A DNA stretch of 8,381 nt, taken from the NCBI GenBank assembly GCA_009780285.1, contig WRAL01000046.1, positions 1 to 8,381 of the forward strand, given 5' to 3'. Source of the stretch: Treponema sp. (GTDB taxonomy: Bacteria > Spirochaetota > Spirochaetia > Treponematales > Breznakiellaceae). Below the pieces are notes generated by a model. It made no database searches and had not been told where the DNA came from. It was given only the letters and a program-made list of their open reading frames with translations. Positions 5,969-8,381 of this stretch are shown in pieces (the stretch's first letter is position 1; each line of letters opens with the position of its first letter). The position numbers and the translations under genes are program-made.

Positions 5969-6888
5969 AAGGCGCGACGTTGGCAGTGCTTGCCGCCGGA
6001 ATGGGGAGCCGCTACGGCGGGCTCAAGCAAATGGACAGCCTTGGCTCCAAGGGCGAGGTGCTGCTGGATTATTCGGTGTTCGACGCTTTGCGCAGCGGCT
6101 TTGACGATGTCGTTTTTATTATACGGCGCGACATCGAGGAAGATTTTAGAAAGGCCGTTCTTAGTCGCATGGAATCCAAGACGCGCTTTCGCCTGGCGTT
6201 CCAGGAAATGGACAGCCTGATCCCCCCGGACCTTTTCGCGCGGGCAAGCGCCGCCGGAAGAACCAAGCCCTGGGGCACGGCCCATGCGCTTTTATGCGCC
6301 GCCGATCAGATCGACGGGCCTTTTGCCGTGATCAACGCCGACGATTTTTACGGCCGCGAGGCTTTCGAGGCGCTGGGCCGCCACCTTTGCGGGCCGGACT
6401 CGCGCGAGCCGGCGATCGTTCCCTACAGGCTTGAAAAAACCCTTAGCGCCCAAGGAACGGTCGCGCGCGGCGTTTGCGAGATCGAGGGCGGCTATCTGCG
6501 CACGGTGGACGAGCTTATGGCCATCGAAAGAAAGGATGGCAGGATCGTTAATACATTTGAGGACGGCTCGACAAGGGAGCTTGCCGACGATTGCCCCGTG
6601 TCAATGAATTTTTGGGGATTCCCTCCGGACGTTATTCCGCATATCCGTAAATACTTTGACAATTTTTTGGAGGACTTTGCGCGGGACGTTACCGCTGGCC
6701 TTAAAAGCGAGTGCTTTATCCCGCGCGCCGCGGACTGGCTTATTCGCCAAGGCATCGCGCGGATCAAAGCCCTGCCTTCGGCCTCGCATTGGTTCGGCGT
6801 TACCTACAGGGAAGACCGGGAAACGGCGGCGCGCAAACTCGCGGAGCTGACGGCGGCCGGCGTGTATCCCAAGGCGCTTTGGGAATAG
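5965..6888 (+). CDS. NTP-transferase family protein (sugar-phosphate nucleotidyltransferase-like)
   Basis: A 307-residue protein starting at an ATG that overlaps the folA stop, with an AGGGGGCG ribosome-binding site. It opens with a GT-A/Rossmann-type nucleotide-binding signature, LAVLAAGMGSRYGGLKQ (about residues 6-22), with the Gly-rich loop and a basic residue expected to hold the NTP. KPWGTAHALL (101-110) and the metal-binding NADDFYG (124-130) follow, then SMNFWGF (about 213-219), seen in this uncharacterised subgroup. Such enzymes transfer a nucleotide onto a sugar phosphate or related acceptor for envelope or polysaccharide precursors. The specific substrate cannot be read from the sequence, and coupling to folA does not explain it. 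The stop is TAG. Confidence 0.85.
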   Translation: MKGATLAVLAAGMGSRYGGLKQMDSLGSKGEVLLDYSVFDALRSGFDDVVFIIRRDIEEDFRKAVLSRMESKTRFRLAFQEMDSLIPPDLFARASAAGRTKPWGTAHALLCAADQIDGPFAVINADDFYGREAFEALGRHLCGPDSREPAIVPYRLEKTLSAQGTVARGVCEIEGGYLRTVDELMAIERKDGRIVNTFEDGSTRELADDCPVSMNFWGFPPDVIPHIRKYFDNFLEDFARDVTAGLKSECFIPRAADWLIRQGIARIKALPSASHWFGVTYREDRETAARKLAELTAAGVYPKALWE

Positions 6889-7016
6889 GGAACAGGCCGT
6901 CCAGGGAAATCAATTTTTGGAAGAACAATAGAGTTGTTCGGAAACTTCAGTTTCGAACAACTTCCGCTGAAAACAGCAAAATACGCAGTATTTTGCAGGA
7001 CTTGTTCGGCAACCGC
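6889..7016. other. Hairpin-rich intergenic stretch after the nucleotidyltransferase gene
   Basis: Two hairpins follow the stop codon. Arms 6932-6946 and 6949-6962 pair over 14 bp (AGTTGTTCG.AAACT with AGTTTCGAACAACT, one bulged G). GCAAAATAC (6976-6984) and GTATTTTGC (6988-6996) form a perfect 9-bp stem with a 3-nt loop. Neither has a T tract, so they are not classic terminators, but they could block 3' decay or be fragments of a palindromic repeat. TTGTTCGG occurs twice (6935-6942 and 7003-7010). Confidence 0.55.
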
Positions 7017-7021
7017 GAACC

Positions 7022-7131
7022 CTAGTGTTCCGGAATATTCGGTTTGCTAAATCGCAACGTTCGGCAATTCCTTGCCGGGCAAGGAATTGCCTCAACCTGC
7101 ATACCGTTATTTGAATATTCCGGAACACTAG
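7022..7131. repeat. 110-bp palindromic element, copy 1 (MITE- or REP-like)
   Basis: The ends are perfect 19-bp inverted repeats (7022-7040 and 7113-7131, starting CTAGTGTTCCGG). The centre is a perfect 14-bp hairpin (7063-7076 and 7078-7091). The outermost CTAG on each side could be a 4-bp target duplication, leaving a 102-bp element with TG...CA ends. It has no coding capacity. It lies between convergent genes, so as RNA it could also act as a bidirectional 3'-end structure. Confidence 0.8.
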
Positions 7132-7132
7132 C

Positions 7133-7180
7133 CTAAAACAAATAAACCTGCGTCGCCTCGCCTTTTTCCAGGCCCTCTTT
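7133..7180 (-). pseudogene. moeA: Relic of a moeA 3' end
   Basis: On the minus strand this reads KEGLEKGEATQVYLF and then TAG, matching the end of the real moeA at 7927 (KEGLEKNDATQVYLF). Upstream the frame leaves moeA similarity at once and runs into the hicA promoter, so only about 15 codons remain. The two differing residues (Gly-Glu against Asn-Asp) show it is not an exact recent copy. Confidence 0.8.
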
Positions 7181-7182
7181 GA

Positions 7183-7218
7183 ATAGCGCTTGTCTTTTGC
7201 TAGCGTATGCGCTATCAT
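7183..7218 (+). promoter_or_regulatory. hicAB promoter with overlapping operator half-sites
   Basis: TTGTCT (7190-7195) and TATCAT (7213-7218) are 17 nt apart (4/6 and 5/6 matches). The dyad TAGCG-TATG-CGCTA (7201-7214) lies between them and overlaps the -10. A third half-site, ATAGCGC (7183-7189), just upstream of the -35 is the exact complement of GCGCTAT (7209-7215). HicB-type antitoxins bind such inverted repeats to repress their own operon. Predicted initiation is near 7225-7226, at the likely hicA start. Confidence 0.6.
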
Positions 7219-7225
7219 TATGGGG

Positions 7226-7483
7226 ATGGGGGATAAAGACGTTCTATCCAATCCGGCAAATGTGAAGTTCTCGGACTTGCTGGAGATCTGTGCCAAAAAT
7301 TTTGGCAGCCCAAGAATCAGGGGGAGCCACCACATTTTTAAGATGCCTTGGCCCGGCGATCCAAGAATAAACATTCAGAAAGACGGCAATATGGCCAAGG
7401 CGTATCAGGTGAAAATCGTGCGGAGGGCTTTGGCAAGGCTGGCTTCGCTGGAAAGATATGAGGAGGAAAATGGCAATGGGTAA
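7226..7483 (+). CDS. hicA: HicA-family toxin (mRNA interferase)
   Basis: An 85-residue HicA/YcfA-like protein. HicA toxins have a double-stranded-RNA-binding fold and cleave mRNA with a catalytic histidine until neutralised by HicB. Visible here: an N-terminal helix (about 14-26, FSDLLEICAKNF), the GSH active-site motif at 33-35 inside PRIRGSHHIFKMP, then GDPRINIQKDG and a basic AKAYQVKIVRRALARL helix typical of this subgroup. ATG 7226 is chosen because predicted transcription starts there; ATG 7220 adds two residues, and TTG 7190 would place the start inside the promoter. There is no Shine-Dalgarno sequence. The TAA overlaps hicB by 8 nt. The gene appears intact. Confidence 0.88.
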   Translation: MGDKDVLSNPANVKFSDLLEICAKNFGSPRIRGSHHIFKMPWPGDPRINIQKDGNMAKAYQVKIVRRALARLASLERYEEENGNG

Positions 7484-7811
7484 TGCCACTGAAAAATACA
7501 CGTACCGTGTTGAGTGGTCCGAGGAGGACAGCGCGCATGTTTCGCGCTGCCTTGAGTTTCCGTCCCTTGCCGCGCATGGGAACACGGTTGGGGATGCCCT
7601 GGCGAATATCATGCTTGCCGTGGAGGAGTCGGTAAAATGGCTTGCCGAGGAAGGAGCGCCGGTGCCCGTGCCCTTCGGAATGAAAAGCTACAAAGGCAAT
7701 ATAAGCCTTAGGATCCCGGCGGAAACGCACCGCAAGCTGGCAATGCAGTCCGCCGAGGCGGGCGTTTCCGTAAACCAGTTTATTCTTTCGAAGCTATCGG
7801 CGCAGGCGTAG
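7476..7811 (+). CDS. hicB: HicB-family antitoxin
   Basis: A 111-residue antitoxin pairing with HicA. The N-terminal partly degenerate RNase-H-like HicB domain (about 6-66: YTYRVEWSEEDSAHVSRC, EFPSLAAHG, ALANIMLAVEESV) masks the toxin. The C-terminal GNISLRIPAETHRKLAMQ stretch (74-91) and the following SVNQFILSKL form a ribbon-helix-helix DNA-binding domain, which would bind the operator upstream of hicA. AGGAGG at 7461-7466 lies nine bases before ATG 7476, the preferred start; in-frame ATGs at 7458 and 7470 are poorly spaced. The start overlaps the end of hicA, coupling translation. Its TAG ends exactly on the first base of the second 165-bp repeat. Confidence 0.9.
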   Translation: MGNATEKYTYRVEWSEEDSAHVSRCLEFPSLAAHGNTVGDALANIMLAVEESVKWLAEEGAPVPVPFGMKSYKGNISLRIPAETHRKLAMQSAEAGVSVNQFILSKLSAQA

Positions 7812-7975
7812 AACCCTAGCGTTCCGGAATATTCGGTTTGCCAAATCGCGACGTTCGGTAATTCCTTGCCGGGCAAGGAATTACCTCAACCTGCATATCG
7901 TTTTTTGAATATTCAGGAACACTGGCCTAAAACAAATAAACCTGCGTCGCGTCGTTTTTTTCCAGGCCTTCTTTG
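7811..7975. repeat. 165-bp direct repeat, copy 2 (right flank of hicAB)
   Basis: Gapless partner of 7017-7181. It begins at the last base of the hicB stop codon and ends inside the coding sequence of the intact moeA, about 49 bp before that gene's stop. With copy 1 it brackets hicAB. Confidence 0.9.
7816..7925. repeat. 110-bp palindromic element, copy 2
   Basis: Same length as copy 1, with nine substitutions. In the central hairpin, C becomes T on the left arm and G becomes A on the right arm (GGCAATT/AATTGCC to GGTAATT/AATTACC), preserving a base pair. Two changes near the right end (CCGG to CAGG, CTAG to CTGG) break the terminal repeat slightly, so this copy is more worn. Confidence 0.8.
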
Positions 7976-8381
7976 TTACGATCGATGACGATGTAGCCGT
8001 CGGCCTTGGTTAGGGTGGAGATCATTCCGGACTTGCCAAAAATGGGCTGCGCGATGTAGCCGCCGTCCGCGCCGCCGGACAGCGTCACCGGCTGGTAGCA
8101 GGCGCGGCCGGGCGCGCCGGCGAGGTTGCAGGAGATTTTCGCCGGGATCGCGCGGGGTTCCGGCTGGCCGGTAAGCTGCCTTAAAAGCCAGGAAAATAAA
8201 ATCCTGAAAATCATCAGCGCGGAAACCGGATGGCCCGGAAGCCCGGCAAGAATGGTCGCGCTTTGTTCGTCGTAGCCCAGTACCGTGGGCTTTCCCGGCT
8301 TTACGGCAAGGCCGTGGGTAAAAACGCCTGGAGACGCGACGCGGGAAAAGGTTTGCGCCGTCAGGTCCTTCGCGCCTTGGG
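7927..8381 (-). CDS. moeA: Molybdopterin molybdenumtransferase MoeA, C-terminal part (5' end beyond window)
   Basis: The minus-strand frame is open from the right edge to TAG at 7927-7929, giving about 151 C-terminal residues. MoeA inserts molybdate into adenylylated molybdopterin, completing the molybdenum cofactor. Visible: KDLTAQTFSRVASPGVFTHG and VKPGKPTVLG from the MPT-binding domain; AGLPGHPVSALM, equivalent to the conserved GLPGNPVSA but with His for Asn; and the C-terminal beta-barrel domain ending FGKSGMISTLTKADGYIV and QVYLF. The last ~16 codons lie in the 165-bp repeat shared with the relic at 7133-7180, so the 3' end may have been supplied by the inserted hicAB cassette. The palindrome begins one base after its stop. 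Confidence 0.9.
   Translation of the reverse strand, partial: QGAKDLTAQTFSRVASPGVFTHGLAVKPGKPTVLGYDEQSATILAGLPGHPVSALMIFRILFSWLLRQLTGQPEPRAIPAKISCNLAGAPGRACYQPVTLSGGADGGYIAQPIFGKSGMISTLTKADGYIVIDRNKEGLEKNDATQVYLF

Larger units (their letters stand above)
7017..7181. repeat. 165-bp direct repeat, copy 1 (left flank of hicAB)
   Basis: By hand alignment this matches 7811-7975 at a constant offset of 794 bases, without gaps and with about 13 differences (about 92% identity). It contains the 110-bp palindrome and about 48 bp corresponding to the 3' end of moeA. Similarity stops abruptly at both ends. Confidence 0.9.

Noticed and set aside
7022..7131. Integron attC site carrying a hicAB gene cassette
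   Set aside because: Length and palindrome fit and toxin-antitoxin cassettes are common, but the ends do not give the RYYYAAC/GTTRRRY core boxes in the right orientation, no integrase is present, and the repeat runs into moeA coding sequence.

Overview
The window looks like a spirochaete chromosome, most likely a Treponema relative. The FtsK motor region reads very much like treponemal FtsK, and the gene cut at the left edge looks like an omptin-type outer-membrane protease, a family I associate with treponemes. Both attributions come from memory of the families, not from a search. The coding DNA is fairly GC-rich and densely packed, and TAG, TGA and TAA all serve as ordinary stops.

Layout. 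(1) 3-425 (+) is the 3' end of an omptin-like beta-barrel gene. It converges on a minus-strand pair: ddl (D-Ala-D-Ala ligase, 2174-1107) followed 11 nt later by a short J-domain protein gene (1095-439). (2) 2193-2871 is a long intergenic region. On the minus strand it holds a good promoter, a predicted ~135-nt small RNA ending in a strong intrinsic terminator at 2343-2387, then further hairpins and a second intrinsic terminator at 2231-2272, then the likely ddl promoter. (3) 2872-5412 (+) is ftsK, whole in every respect except one in-frame TAG at 4402-4404, where relatives carry a lysine codon. (4) folA (dihydrofolate reductase, 5477-5968) overlaps by 4 nt a sugar-nucleotidyltransferase-like gene (5965-6888). 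(5) 6889-7981 is a repeat-rich accessory patch: hairpins, a 110-bp palindromic element, a short relic of a moeA 3' end, a hicA-hicB toxin-antitoxin operon, and a second copy of palindrome plus moeA tail. (6) The second tail is the real 3' end of a minus-strand moeA gene that runs off the right edge.

How it fits together. The left part is cell-envelope and chromosome housekeeping: peptidoglycan precursor ligase, DNA translocase, folate enzyme. The right part is a small mobile-looking unit. A 165-bp direct repeat (7017-7181 and 7811-7975, about 92% identical) brackets hicAB, and each copy carries the palindrome plus the last 15 or so codons of moeA. This is what a ~794-bp cassette would leave after integrating into the 3' end of moeA and replacing the tail it displaced. 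Other points of note are a small RNA whose terminator loop copies the anti-Shine-Dalgarno end of 16S rRNA, and three genes (ddl, folA, hicA) whose predicted -10 boxes sit almost against their start codons, which suggests leaderless mRNAs.
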